From the NCBI GenBank assembly GCA_964518595.1, contig CAZFHA010000003.1, positions 1 through 64,000 of the forward strand: a stretch of 64,000 nt of DNA. Reading direction: 5' to 3'. The stretch's first letter is position 1. The number at the start of each line of letters is the position of its first letter. Shown in pieces: positions 7,705-16,391 of this stretch. This stretch comes from CAZFHA01 sp964518595. Lineage in GTDB: Bacteria; Bacillota; Clostridia; Saccharofermentanales; Saccharofermentanaceae. Position numbers and translations under genes: made by a program. Below the pieces are notes generated by a model. That model had not been told where the DNA came from and searched no databases. It was given only the letters and a program-made list of their open reading frames with translations.

Positions 7705-10023
7705 CTAATCCTCTCTAGCCAAGGCTACGCGCAGGCTATCCTTAATAAGGTGCTTCTGCCCATGGATAATTATTTCTACTTCTGCCCCTGTTGGAGTCTC
7801 TATCTGGAGGCTGGAAGAAGTTATCGTGAAAAGACAGCGTACGCCTTGCCAATAGAAGGCGAATTCCAAGTGCTGCCAAGCCTCTGGCAAACGTGGGTTA
7901 CAGTGAAGTTGACCTTCCTTAATTCTTAATCCACCAAAGCCCATAGTAATACACTGCCAGAGCCCACCTTGCGCAGCGGCATGTATTCCATGATCGCTGC
8001 TCTTCATGTTGGGACCCAAATCAATTCGGGCCGCCCGTTCAAACAACTCATAAGCTTTATCGTAATCGCCTAAATCATTGGCCATAATGCAATGAGTAGA
8101 TAAGGACAAGGAAGAATCGTGTAATGTTTTCGGCTCATAGTAATCGTAATTGGCTTTTTTAATTTCAGCAGCAAATTTTTCTTCTAGTAAATAGAAAAGC
8201 ATCATAATATCAGCTTGTTTCGTTACTTGTAGTTTATTCACCTGATCTAAATTGTAGTCAAGAAATAGACCACCCACTTGTTCCTGACTCTTATACTTAG
8301 TCAGATCAATTTCCGGCAAGGTTAAGTAGGCATCATCTTGGGGAATAATTCCCTCACTAGTAGGTAGCGGTAGATAAATTTTGTCCAACCGTTCTTGCCA
8401 TAAAGGTTTAAAGGTTTTTATATCCAGCTTCTCATCCAAAGCGGCATATAATACCGGATTGTCTTGCAGCAAGGACTCTGCACAGGTGAGAGCCAAGCGC
8501 AAATTAAAGGCCGACATATAGTTAGTAAAAGCATTGTTATCGGCATGTTCCTTATATTCGTCCGGACCAACAACATCAGTAATTTCATAACGCCCCAGAG
8601 CTTCATTCCACTCATAACGGCTACTCCAGAAATTGGCCGTATCAAAGATAATTTCATATCCATAGCGATTCATAAAGTCTTGATCTTTGGTAGACAAGTA
8701 ATAGCGCCAAAGCATAAACGTGATGTCACTGGTGATATGAATCTCAATAAACCCTGACCAGATTTTTGTTTGCTCTCCGGTAACAATATCCACAGCTCCC
8801 CATACCGGTGTAACCTCACCATCCGCAGGCCAAGCCGCTTCCCAAGGATACATAGCACCTTGGTAACCATTATCGCGAGCTTTTTTTCTAGCCCCCTCCA
8901 AACCAAGGTAACGATATTCTAAGAGGCTTCGGGCTATAGCCGGGTTGGAAAAAATATAAAAAGGCAAAATAAATATCTCTGTATCCCAAAAAGAGTGACC
9001 TTTGTACCCTTCACCCGTCATACCTTTGGCACCAATGCCCATACGGTGGTCGTGAGCCGGAGTCATAATAACCATGTGATAGATGGCGAACCTTGCCGCT
9101 AACTCATCATAATTATTTCGACTTTCGATTATAATCGGATAGCTCTGCCAAACCTCTTCTTCCCAGGCTTGTGCACTCGCCTGTGCTAAAGCATCAAAGC
9201 CGAGTTGAGACGTACTTTTCAGGGTATTATAAGCAAACTCTTTAATCTGCTTATCATCTTTTCCTTCCATGTCTTTGTCAATTGAAGTGTAATAGAGAGA
9301 TATTTTCTCGATTTCGACACTGCCCTCTAATGTAAAAGCAAAGGTTTGATCCATGCGTCGGCGGTCCATAGCCATGCTACTAACCGTATCCACACTAACC
9401 TTGTGCATGGTATTCGTGCTGATAAGAATTTGGCTTTGCGTAGTGGAACTGTTCATCTGCAAATAGGTTTTATCAAAAAAACGCATATCTTCTTCATTCA
9501 AATGTTGAGAACCACTATTACTTACCTGACCATTAATTCCAGAGATAATTTTAATCTCCACAGGTTCAGAAGCCTGAATTTTCAATTTACTGGCCAGAAG
9601 GTGCTTATTCTTCATAGAAACGAAGCGCTGAAAATCTAATTCCACCAACTTTCCATTTGGCATCTCCCAGCTGATCTTTCTGCTGAGTAGTCCGGTTTTA
9701 AGATTCAACACTTTAGAGTAGGCTTTGATAGTTCCCAACTCTAAAGAAAAGTGATAGCCGTCAATTTCTAGCTCCATGGCCAGAACATCAGGCAAATTAG
9801 GTAATTCACTAACTTCTTTGTCGCTAAAGCAGTTGAATGTACCATTAATAAACAAATTGCGTTTTTGTTTTAAATAATCTTCTTCGGTGCAACTACGAAC
9901 TCCCAAGTAGCCATTTCCCAAAGCCATAATGGTTTCCGTCTTTCCCAGAACCTTGGCTGAAAAATCACTTTCTTCAACGAGCCAGTTTTTCCATTCATTT
10001 TTCCCTAAATCATAATTCAACAT
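7705..10023 (-). CDS. GH65 glycoside phosphorylase (kojibiose/maltose phosphorylase type)
   Basis: A 772-residue cytoplasmic phosphorylase that cleaves an alpha-glucosyl disaccharide with phosphate to give beta-glucose-1-phosphate and glucose. The layout matches GH65: N-terminal beta-sandwich (to about residue 270), a helical (alpha/alpha)6 barrel with the catalytic acid E489 in GPDEY, and a small C-terminal beta-sheet. HSFWDTE (343-349) and KSSDHGIHAA (phosphate site region) are family hallmarks. The length is close to kojibiose phosphorylases, but maltose, nigerose or trehalose cannot be excluded. First gene of the operon, next to pgmB's operon mate role. AGGA precedes the start. Confidence 0.85.
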   Translation of the reverse strand: MLNYDLGKNEWKNWLVEESDFSAKVLGKTETIMALGNGYLGVRSCTEEDYLKQKRNLFINGTFNCFSDKEVSELPNLPDVLAMELEIDGYHFSLELGTIKAYSKVLNLKTGLLSRKISWEMPNGKLVELDFQRFVSMKNKHLLASKLKIQASEPVEIKIISGINGQVSNSGSQHLNEEDMRFFDKTYLQMNSSTTQSQILISTNTMHKVSVDTVSSMAMDRRRMDQTFAFTLEGSVEIEKISLYYTSIDKDMEGKDDKQIKEFAYNTLKSTSQLGFDALAQASAQAWEEEVWQSYPIIIESRNNYDELAARFAIYHMVIMTPAHDHRMGIGAKGMTGEGYKGHSFWDTEIFILPFYIFSNPAIARSLLEYRYLGLEGARKKARDNGYQGAMYPWEAAWPADGEVTPVWGAVDIVTGEQTKIWSGFIEIHITSDITFMLWRYYLSTKDQDFMNRYGYEIIFDTANFWSSRYEWNEALGRYEITDVVGPDEYKEHADNNAFTNYMSAFNLRLALTCAESLLQDNPVLYAALDEKLDIKTFKPLWQERLDKIYLPLPTSEGIIPQDDAYLTLPEIDLTKYKSQEQVGGLFLDYNLDQVNKLQVTKQADIMMLFYLLEEKFAAEIKKANYDYYEPKTLHDSSLSLSTHCIMANDLGDYDKAYELFERAARIDLGPNMKSSDHGIHAAAQGGLWQCITMGFGGLRIKEGQLHCNPRLPEAWQHLEFAFYWQGVRCLFTITSSSLQIETPTGAEVEIIIHGQKHLIKDSLRVALARED

Positions 10024-10070
10024 AATGTATCCTTTTCCTGTTGTTCTACTTGTTCAAAAAACCAAACTCT

Positions 10071-10128
10071 AAAACGTTTTCGAGTCGACCTTTTCGCCAA
10101 TTATAACCTTACGAAAACGTTTTATCAA
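10071..10128 (-). promoter_or_regulatory. Operon promoter with two LacI-type operators
   Basis: On the minus strand TTGATA (10123-10128) and TATAAT (10100-10105) are separated by 17 bases, a near-consensus promoter for the GH65 operon. Two copies of the palindrome AAAACGTTTT sit at 10114-10123 (within the spacer) and 10071-10080 (just past the transcription start), with centres 43 bases apart. LacI-family proteins bind such CG-centred palindromes, so the divergent regulator gene is the likely repressor; CcpA binding is an alternative. Confidence 0.85.
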
Positions 10129-10150
10129 GTCCCCATTCAGAAAAAATTTG

Positions 10151-10159
10151 TGCTATAAT
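10151..10159 (+). promoter_or_regulatory. Extended -10 promoter of the LacI-family gene
   Basis: TGCTATAAT is a consensus extended -10 element; no good -35 box is seen at 17 bases. It lies about 40 bases before the ATG and close to the operator at 10114-10123, which would allow autoregulation. Confidence 0.65.
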
Positions 10160-10199
10160 ACTTTTTGAAAATTACAGCAGAGAATTAAGGAGCGCATCC

Positions 10200-11219
10200 A
10201 TGCAAACAATAAAAGATATCGCTGAAAAGGCCGGTGTTTCCTTTTCTACCGTTTCTAAGGTGCTAAACAATTATCCAGATGTGGGTGCAAAAACCAAAGA
10301 AAAGGTACTACGGGTTATTGAGGAAAATAAATTCATCCCTAATAGCAGTGCCAGAAAACTTGCCCAAAAAAGCAGTACGACTCTTGGCGTAATCATTTCC
10401 GGTCTCGAAGAAATCTTGCCCGGTGATATCTCTACCCTGCAAATTTTACAGGGCGTCCTTGAGGCTGCCAAAGGCACTGACTATGACATTGTTTTCTATC
10501 CATTAACAGTTCATCGTCAAAAACAAAAAACCTTTCAGCAGTTTTGCCGTGAAAACAATATCGGTGGAGCAGTTATCTCCGGGCTTCAGACAGATGATCC
10601 CTATTTTCGTCAGGTAGCCAGCAGCAGCCTTCCTTGCGTAACTATTGATTTTAAGTTGCCAGGACGTAACCACTCCGCCCTTTCGGTGGATAATATCTCT
10701 GCCAGTAAGGCGGCGACAGAATTTTTGATTGAGCAGGGGCACCACTGTATTGGCGCTATCTGCGGAAAGGAAAATTCCGTGGTTGGCCAGGAGCGTTTTG
10801 CCGGATATCGACAAGCACTGGCAGAGAACGGACTGCCCTATCAGCCGGAGTTCTGTGGCGATGGAAGTTTTAATGATGAAATTGCCTACAGCGTTACTTG
10901 TAAAATTTTAAAAGATCATCCGGAAGTTACGGCCCTAGTTTGTGCCAGTGATATTATGGCGGTAGCCGCCTATCGTGCAGCTGATAAACTAGGTCGAAAA
11001 GTTGGTAAAGACCTTGCAGTTATTGGCTTTGACGACCTCCCCATAGCCACTTATGTCACCCCAAAACTTACTACAATCCAACAAGACTTTTTTGCCTTTG
11101 GGCAAGAGGCAACGGTGCTGCTTCAAGAAATTCTACTGGCTGAAAAACCGGCTCGAGGTCAGGTGTTCATCCCCTATACACTACTAGAGAGAGAAAGTAC
11201 TTTTGTTCTCGGAAAATAA
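10200..11219 (+). CDS. LacI-family transcriptional regulator of the alpha-glycoside operon
   Basis: A 339-residue repressor. Residues 1-50 form the LacI helix-turn-helix and hinge (IKDIAEKAGVS, then STVSKVLNN), and the rest is a periplasmic-binding-protein-like sugar sensor ending with the usual GFDDLP segment. It is divergent from the GH65 operon and shares its control region with two matching operators. AAGGAG precedes the ATG. The inducer is probably a sugar or sugar phosphate of that pathway (inferred). Confidence 0.92.
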   Translation: MQTIKDIAEKAGVSFSTVSKVLNNYPDVGAKTKEKVLRVIEENKFIPNSSARKLAQKSSTTLGVIISGLEEILPGDISTLQILQGVLEAAKGTDYDIVFYPLTVHRQKQKTFQQFCRENNIGGAVISGLQTDDPYFRQVASSSLPCVTIDFKLPGRNHSALSVDNISASKAATEFLIEQGHHCIGAICGKENSVVGQERFAGYRQALAENGLPYQPEFCGDGSFNDEIAYSVTCKILKDHPEVTALVCASDIMAVAAYRAADKLGRKVGKDLAVIGFDDLPIATYVTPKLTTIQQDFFAFGQEATVLLQEILLAEKPARGQVFIPYTLLERESTFVLGK

Positions 11220-11349
11220 TCAAGAGTAAGTTTCTTTCCAGCGTATCCAAAAAACTTGCACTTTTTAGTCATGTTTCGCTAAAAAAGACTTTTGCTTTTC
11301 ATCTTTTTTCTCAAAATGAAATTTTAACGTTTCTAACTTGCGCTTTTAC

Positions 11350-11358
11350 TGATATAAT
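11350..11358 (+). promoter_or_regulatory. Extended -10 promoter before the liv operon
   Basis: TGATATAAT is an extended -10 element about 130 bases upstream of the binding-protein start; no convincing -35 was found. The leader of about 125 bases has no clear terminator or riboswitch that I recognise. Confidence 0.55.
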
Positions 11359-11491
11359 ATGTCAATATTGGCGCACAAATACGTGCCTTATTCAAATAAG
11401 AATACTAAACAAAGAGCCTCAGATTACCTTTATTTCATAATACATGCTGCTTTGTCTCTATTCTTTAATTAAAAACATGGAGGAAATGAAA

Positions 11492-12685
11492 ATGAAGAAA
11501 AAATTAGCTTTAGTTGCTGCTACCGCCATTGCTCTTTCATTGGCAATGTCTCTGGCTGCTTGCAGCAACGGAAATTCTACCGCCGGCAGTAATGCTACCG
11601 GAACCACTGCTGCCGGGGGTAGCGGAACCATTTCCATTGGCGGGATCGCTCCCCTTACCGGTGCCGTTGCTGTTTATGGTACCTCAGCTAAAAATGGCGC
11701 TGAAATGGCCTTTGAAGAAATCAATGCAGCCGGTGGTGTTCTGGACAAACAGATTGCTTTTAATGTGTTAGATGACAAAGGTGATGTGACCGAGTCAGTT
11801 AACGCCTATAATCGTCACATGGGCAACAAAGTTAACGTAATTTGGGGTAGTATTACTAGTAAACCTACTTTAGCTGTTGCTCAAATGGCTGCCAAAGATG
11901 GGATATTACTGATGACACCCACCGCCTCCCAAGCAGACATTACTACTTTTGGCAGTAATATCTTCCGGACTTGCTTTCTTGATCCTACCCAAGGAACAGC
12001 TATGGCCAACTTTGCCTCTACTAAGCTAGAAGCTAAGACTGCCGCTATTTTGTATAATACTTCTGATGACTATTCTGGCGGTCTAGCTGACGCTTTCAAA
12101 GCCCAAGCTGAATCTCTTGGCATGACCATTGTTGCAAACGAAGGATATGGTGCCACCGATAAAGATTTTAAATCCCAGCTAACAAAGATTGCTTCAGCTA
12201 AGCCAGATGTACTCTTTGTTCCTGATTATTATGGTACAGATGCATTGGTGGCTATCCAGGCCAGAGAAGCCGGTATTACTGTTCCGATCTTGGGCGGTGA
12301 CGGATGGGACGGAGTTGTTACTTCTGTAGCAGCCAGTAACATTTCAGCTTTAAATGATGTATATTTCTCCAACCACTATTCTTTAGAGGATAGTAGCGAA
12401 AAGGTTCAGAACTTTGTCAAGAATTACAAAGCTAAGTATGGCGAAGATCCTACTGCCTTTGCCGCTTTGGGCTATGATTCTGCATACATGATTGCCGAAG
12501 CTATAAAGAATGCCGGTGGCCTTGAGGATAACGCTAAAATTACTAAGGCAATGGCTGATTTAAAGTTTGAAGGTGTAACCGGTAGTATCTCTTTTAGCGG
12601 TAATGGTGACCCAATTAAGAGTGTAACCATCATCAGAATTGTAGACGGAAAATATACCTTCTTTGATAGAGTTGACCCCAAATAA
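11492..12685 (+). CDS. livK: Branched-chain amino acid-binding lipoprotein
   Basis: A 397-residue type I periplasmic-binding-fold protein, exported and lipidated at C24 (lipobox LAAC). A Gly/Ser/Thr-rich linker (residues 25-45) leads into the GGIAPLTG motif usual in LivJ/LivK proteins. Longer in-frame starts exist upstream, but the ATG at 11492 lies eight bases after GGAGG and begins a classic signal peptide. First of five liv genes. Leucine, isoleucine and valine are the usual ligands; other amino acids or amides remain possible. Confidence 0.9.
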   Translation: MKKKLALVAATAIALSLAMSLAACSNGNSTAGSNATGTTAAGGSGTISIGGIAPLTGAVAVYGTSAKNGAEMAFEEINAAGGVLDKQIAFNVLDDKGDVTESVNAYNRHMGNKVNVIWGSITSKPTLAVAQMAAKDGILLMTPTASQADITTFGSNIFRTCFLDPTQGTAMANFASTKLEAKTAAILYNTSDDYSGGLADAFKAQAESLGMTIVANEGYGATDKDFKSQLTKIASAKPDVLFVPDYYGTDALVAIQAREAGITVPILGGDGWDGVVTSVAASNISALNDVYFSNHYSLEDSSEKVQNFVKNYKAKYGEDPTAFAALGYDSAYMIAEAIKNAGGLEDNAKITKAMADLKFEGVTGSISFSGNGDPIKSVTIIRIVDGKYTFFDRVDPK

Positions 12686-12795
12686 CATTTCCTTTACAAT
12701 TATTCTGATTTCAAGTGAAGTCACTCGGAATTGTTGGGTCGGTGTTTTTGCCGGCACTCCGTATACCGGGTGGCTTTTGTTATGGAGGAAGTATT

Positions 12796-13683
12796 ATGGT
12801 TGATTTTTTGACGCAGCTGCTTAATGGCCTACAAATTGGCAGTATTTATGCGTTAGTAGCTCTGGGTTATACCATGGTCTACGGTATTGTAAAGCTAATC
12901 AATTTTGCTCATGGCGAGATTATCATGGTGGGGGCATACATGACATTTCTGGCTACACCGCTTCTGTATCAGGCCGGTTTACCCTTGTGGTTAGCCGTAA
13001 TTCTGAGTATTGTGGTCTGTGTTACCTTAGGAATAGTCATTGAATTAGTTGCTTACAGACCTCTACGAGGAGCACCTAAGCTCTGTTCTATTATTACTGC
13101 CATAGGTATGAGCTTACTTTTACAAAATCTGTTCATGCTAATTTTTTCACCCAATCCAAAGCCCATGGATAAGATTTTTTCAACTACCCCCATTCTATTA
13201 GGGGAGATTAGTCTTACCCCCACTACCCTTCTCACTATTGGTTGTTCAGTAGTTTTAATGTTGGCTTTACAGTTCTTTGTTAAGACTACTAAATCAGGTA
13301 GAGCTATGCGAGCGGTGTCCGAAGATACCGGTGCTGCAAGACTCATGGGTATTAATGTCAATCGCACGATTTCCCTCACCTTTGCCATTGGCTCTGGTCT
13401 GGCCGCAGTAGGCTCCTTATTCTATGTAGCGCAATATCCTCAGATCGATCCCATGATGGGTTCCCTTCTGGGATTAAAGGCTTTTGTAGCTGCAGTTTTG
13501 GGAGGCATTGGTATTTTGCCTGGGGCTATGATTGGCGGCTTGGTCATGGGGCTGGCCGAAAGCTTAACCAAAGCCTACATCAGTTCGCAACTGTCAGATG
13601 CTGTAGTATTCGGTATCTTAATTGTGGTTTTGCTATTCAAGCCTTCCGGCATATTAGGCAAAAATCGTAAAGAAAAGGTTTAG
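12796..13683 (+). CDS. livH: Branched-chain amino acid ABC permease LivH
   Basis: A 295-residue membrane permease with about eight helices and the LivH opening GLQIGSIYALVALGYTMVYG. The EAA-like coupling loop and AVLGGIGILPGAMIGG are typical. The start at 12796 is preceded by GGAGG at 7 bases; the longer frame from 12715 has no ribosome binding site. Second gene of the operon, 110 bases after livK. Confidence 0.92.
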   Translation: MVDFLTQLLNGLQIGSIYALVALGYTMVYGIVKLINFAHGEIIMVGAYMTFLATPLLYQAGLPLWLAVILSIVVCVTLGIVIELVAYRPLRGAPKLCSIITAIGMSLLLQNLFMLIFSPNPKPMDKIFSTTPILLGEISLTPTTLLTIGCSVVLMLALQFFVKTTKSGRAMRAVSEDTGAARLMGINVNRTISLTFAIGSGLAAVGSLFYVAQYPQIDPMMGSLLGLKAFVAAVLGGIGILPGAMIGGLVMGLAESLTKAYISSQLSDAVVFGILIVVLLFKPSGILGKNRKEKV

Positions 13684-13693
13684 GGGGGGAATT

Positions 13694-14755
13694 ATGACAA
13701 GAGCGTTGAAAAAAATATATTTACGAAACTTTCTAGTAATTGGAATCTTGTTTGCTCTATTTGCGCTATTAAATGCCGCTGGTGTATTTAATAGTTACAT
13801 TGCTGGAATTATAACCCTTATTTTTATCAATATAGTTTTAGCTGTAAGTCTAAACTTGACTACCGGCTGTTTAGGTCAAATTGCCTTGGGGCATGCGGGT
13901 TTTATGGCTATCGGGGCCTACACTGCTGTCTTATTTGCTCGATGGCTGAATTCTTGGCTAAATTCTTGGCTGAATTTTTCTGGTGAAATGGAATATGTTG
14001 GTTACATAGGAGGACTTCTTCTCGGGGGTATTCTAGCAGCCCTCATAGGTCTGGTTATCGGCATTCCGGCGCTCCGTCTTAAAGGCGATTATCTGGCAAT
14101 TATTACCTTAGGTTTCGGTGAGATCATTCGCGTTATCATTGAAAATCTGGGCTTTACCGGTGGTGCTCAAGGGCTTTTCGGTATTTCAATTCTTACAACT
14201 GTAACTATAGCAGGTATAATCTGTATTATCTGTGTAACTCTGATGATTATGCTGATGCGTTCCCGTCACGGACGAGCCATTCTATCTATTCGTGAGAATG
14301 ATATTGCCGCCGAATCCTCCGGTATCCATAATGCCTACTACCGGACGCTGGCTTTCTCCATTTCTGCCTTTTTTGCTGGTATTGCTGGTGGTATGTATGC
14401 TCACTATATAGGTGTATTAGGGGCTAAAAACTTTGACTTTAACAAGTCTATCGAAATTTTGATTATTGTTGTCTTAGGAGGTTTAGGCAGTTTTACCGGC
14501 TCTATTATAGCTGCTGTTTTCTTAACAATTCTCCCTGAATTACTTAGAATCATTCTTGGTGGACTACCTGAGCCCTTTAACGATTTCACCAAGTATCGTA
14601 TCCTTGTGTATGCTATAGCTTTAATTATAATTATGCTAATTAAGCCTTCCGGAATTTTTGGCCGCTACGAATTTTCCCTTACCCGCTTACTGGATGCTCT
14701 AAAGGGTAAAAAGAAACATAGCGTAGCCCCAACAGATAAGGAGGATAAACTATGA
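13694..14755 (+). CDS. livM: Branched-chain amino acid ABC permease LivM
   Basis: A 353-residue membrane permease, partner of LivH. It carries LNLTTGCLGQIALGHAGF and the GVLGAKNFDFNKSIEILIIVVLGG-type region expected for LivM, with about nine helices. A short internal repeat of NSWLNSWLNFS-like units lies in the first periplasmic loop (about residues 84-93), where three near-identical 12-base units occur. It overlaps livG by four bases (ATGA). Confidence 0.92.
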   Translation: MTRALKKIYLRNFLVIGILFALFALLNAAGVFNSYIAGIITLIFINIVLAVSLNLTTGCLGQIALGHAGFMAIGAYTAVLFARWLNSWLNSWLNFSGEMEYVGYIGGLLLGGILAALIGLVIGIPALRLKGDYLAIITLGFGEIIRVIIENLGFTGGAQGLFGISILTTVTIAGIICIICVTLMIMLMRSRHGRAILSIRENDIAAESSGIHNAYYRTLAFSISAFFAGIAGGMYAHYIGVLGAKNFDFNKSIEILIIVVLGGLGSFTGSIIAAVFLTILPELLRIILGGLPEPFNDFTKYRILVYAIALIIIMLIKPSGIFGRYEFSLTRLLDALKGKKKHSVAPTDKEDKL

Positions 14756-15525
14756 GTTCAAAAGTGATTTTGCAAGCCAATAATCTAGGTATCTCTTTTG
14801 GGGGACTTAAGGCAGTATCCGGATTTGAGCTAAGCATAAAGGAAGGCGAACTGGTTGGACTTATTGGCCCAAATGGCGCTGGCAAAACTACGGTCTTTAA
14901 TCTTCTTACCGGGGTTTACCGCCCCACAGAAGGTGAGATTCTCCTTGATAGTCAAAAAACCAAAGACAAACGCCCAGATCAATTAGTAAAGATGGGCATA
15001 GCCAGAACGTTTCAGAATATTCGTCTGTTTAAAGACTTAACCGTTCTGGATAATGTTTTAATTGCCTGTAATTTTCAGATGCGTTACTCAGTACTGGGTG
15101 GAATGTTTCGCCTGCCGGGTTATTGGCGTGAAGAAGCTGCTGTTAGAGAGAAAGCAATGAGCATCCTAAAGGTCTTTCATATGGAGGATGTTGCCGATAC
15201 CTTAGCCGATAGCTTACCCTACGGTCAACAACGGAAGTTAGAAATCGCCCGGGCTTTAGCCACCGATCCTAAGGTCTTATTACTAGATGAACCTGCTGCC
15301 GGAATGAATCCCACGGAAACTAATGAACTGATGAACACCATCGCCTTGATTCGTAAGCAATTCGGAATCACAATTTTGCTGATCGAGCATGATATGGGAC
15401 TGGTTTTAGGCATTTGTGAACGACTGATCGTTCTTGATTATGGTCAGATCATTGCTTCTGGTTTACCCACCGAGGTAGTAAATAACCCGAAAGTAATTGC
15501 CGCCTATTTAGGTACGGAGGAATAA
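14752..15525 (+). CDS. livG: Branched-chain amino acid ABC ATPase LivG
   Basis: A 257-residue cytoplasmic ATPase. Walker A is GPNGAGKTT (about residue 40), the signature region is YGQQRKLEIARAL, and Walker B is LLLDEPAAGMNP followed by the switch histidine in LLIEHDM. The C-terminal IAAYLGTEE ending is typical of LivG. Coupled to livM by ATGA overlap and 3 bases from livF. Confidence 0.93.
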   Translation: MSSKVILQANNLGISFGGLKAVSGFELSIKEGELVGLIGPNGAGKTTVFNLLTGVYRPTEGEILLDSQKTKDKRPDQLVKMGIARTFQNIRLFKDLTVLDNVLIACNFQMRYSVLGGMFRLPGYWREEAAVREKAMSILKVFHMEDVADTLADSLPYGQQRKLEIARALATDPKVLLLDEPAAGMNPTETNELMNTIALIRKQFGITILLIEHDMGLVLGICERLIVLDYGQIIASGLPTEVVNNPKVIAAYLGTEE

Positions 15526-15528
15526 GTC

Positions 15529-16236
15529 ATGTTACAGGTTGAAAACTTAAATGTCTATTACGGTGGCATCCACGCCATCAAAGATATCTCCATAAAGGTG
15601 AGTCAAGGTGAGATTGTTTCCCTTATTGGAGCAAATGGTGCGGGAAAAACGACTACCCTTCAGACAATTTCCGGACTGATTAAGCCCAAAAGCGGTCAGA
15701 TTCAATTCTTAGACCATAACCTTTTACGGACGGAGCCTCATAAAATAGTCGGTCTCGGCTTGGCACAAGTACCGGAAGGCCGACGGATTTTTGCCGGTCT
15801 TAGCGTAAAAGAGAATTTACAGATGGGAGCCTTTTCATTACGGTCTTCCCGAGATGAGCTCAGAATAGCAAGAAAAGAAGTCTACGATCGATTTCCCCGC
15901 CTACGAGAAAGAAAGAGTCAATTAGGCGGCACCTTGTCCGGTGGCGAGCAGCAGATGCTGGCTATCGGCAGAGCCTTAATGTCTAGGCCGAAAATGCTTT
16001 TACTGGACGAACCATCTATGGGTCTAGCTCCCATCTTAGTCAAAGAAATCTTTGAAATTATCAAAGAAGTGAATAAGAGTGGCGTCACTATACTACTGGT
16101 TGAGCAGAATGCCAAAATGGCTCTCTCCATCTCTCACCGTGCTTATGTTCTGGAAACCGGTCATATTTCCATGGAAGGTCCGGCTCATCAATTGATGGAA
16201 AATGATTTGGTAAAAAAAGCTTACTTAGGTGCCTAA
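15529..16236 (+). CDS. livF: Branched-chain amino acid ABC ATPase LivF
   Basis: A 235-residue cytoplasmic ATPase with Walker A GANGAGKTT, signature LSGGEQQMLAIGRAL and Walker B LLLDEPSMGLAP. It pairs with LivG as the second nucleotide-binding subunit. Last gene of the operon; a terminator follows 24 bases later. Confidence 0.93.
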   Translation: MLQVENLNVYYGGIHAIKDISIKVSQGEIVSLIGANGAGKTTTLQTISGLIKPKSGQIQFLDHNLLRTEPHKIVGLGLAQVPEGRRIFAGLSVKENLQMGAFSLRSSRDELRIARKEVYDRFPRLRERKSQLGGTLSGGEQQMLAIGRALMSRPKMLLLDEPSMGLAPILVKEIFEIIKEVNKSGVTILLVEQNAKMALSISHRAYVLETGHISMEGPAHQLMENDLVKKAYLGA

Positions 16237-16260
16237 GCTGTAAATTCTATGAAGCACCCC

Positions 16261-16301
16261 AAAGGACAGCAAACCGATAAGATTTGCTGTCCTTTCTTCT
16301 T
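16261..16301 (+). terminator. Terminator of the liv operon
   Basis: Perfect 13-bp stem (16261-16273 with 16283-16295), 9-base loop, followed by a T-rich run. Confidence 0.9.
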
Positions 16302-16327
16302 GTCAAAAGTTATATTATATAAATAGG

Positions 16328-16356
16328 TTGACCATAGGAAAGATAACGTTTATCTT
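16328..16356 (+). promoter_or_regulatory. Promoter of the carotenoid genes
   Basis: TTGACC (16328-16333) and TATCTT (16351-16356) with a 17-base spacer, 35 bases upstream of the crtI-like start and after the liv terminator. Confidence 0.6.
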
Positions 16357-16391
16357 ATTAACATAGATAAATACATACGCAGGAGTATTTC

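Noticed and set aside
11261..11292. CTTTTTAG/CTAAAAAAG stem after the LacI-family gene as a terminator
   Set aside because: Only AT pairs apart from the ends and no clear T-run after it; too weak to call.
13053..13388. A 111-codon ORF opposite livH
   Set aside because: Shadow of a conserved gene; composition follows the livH frame.
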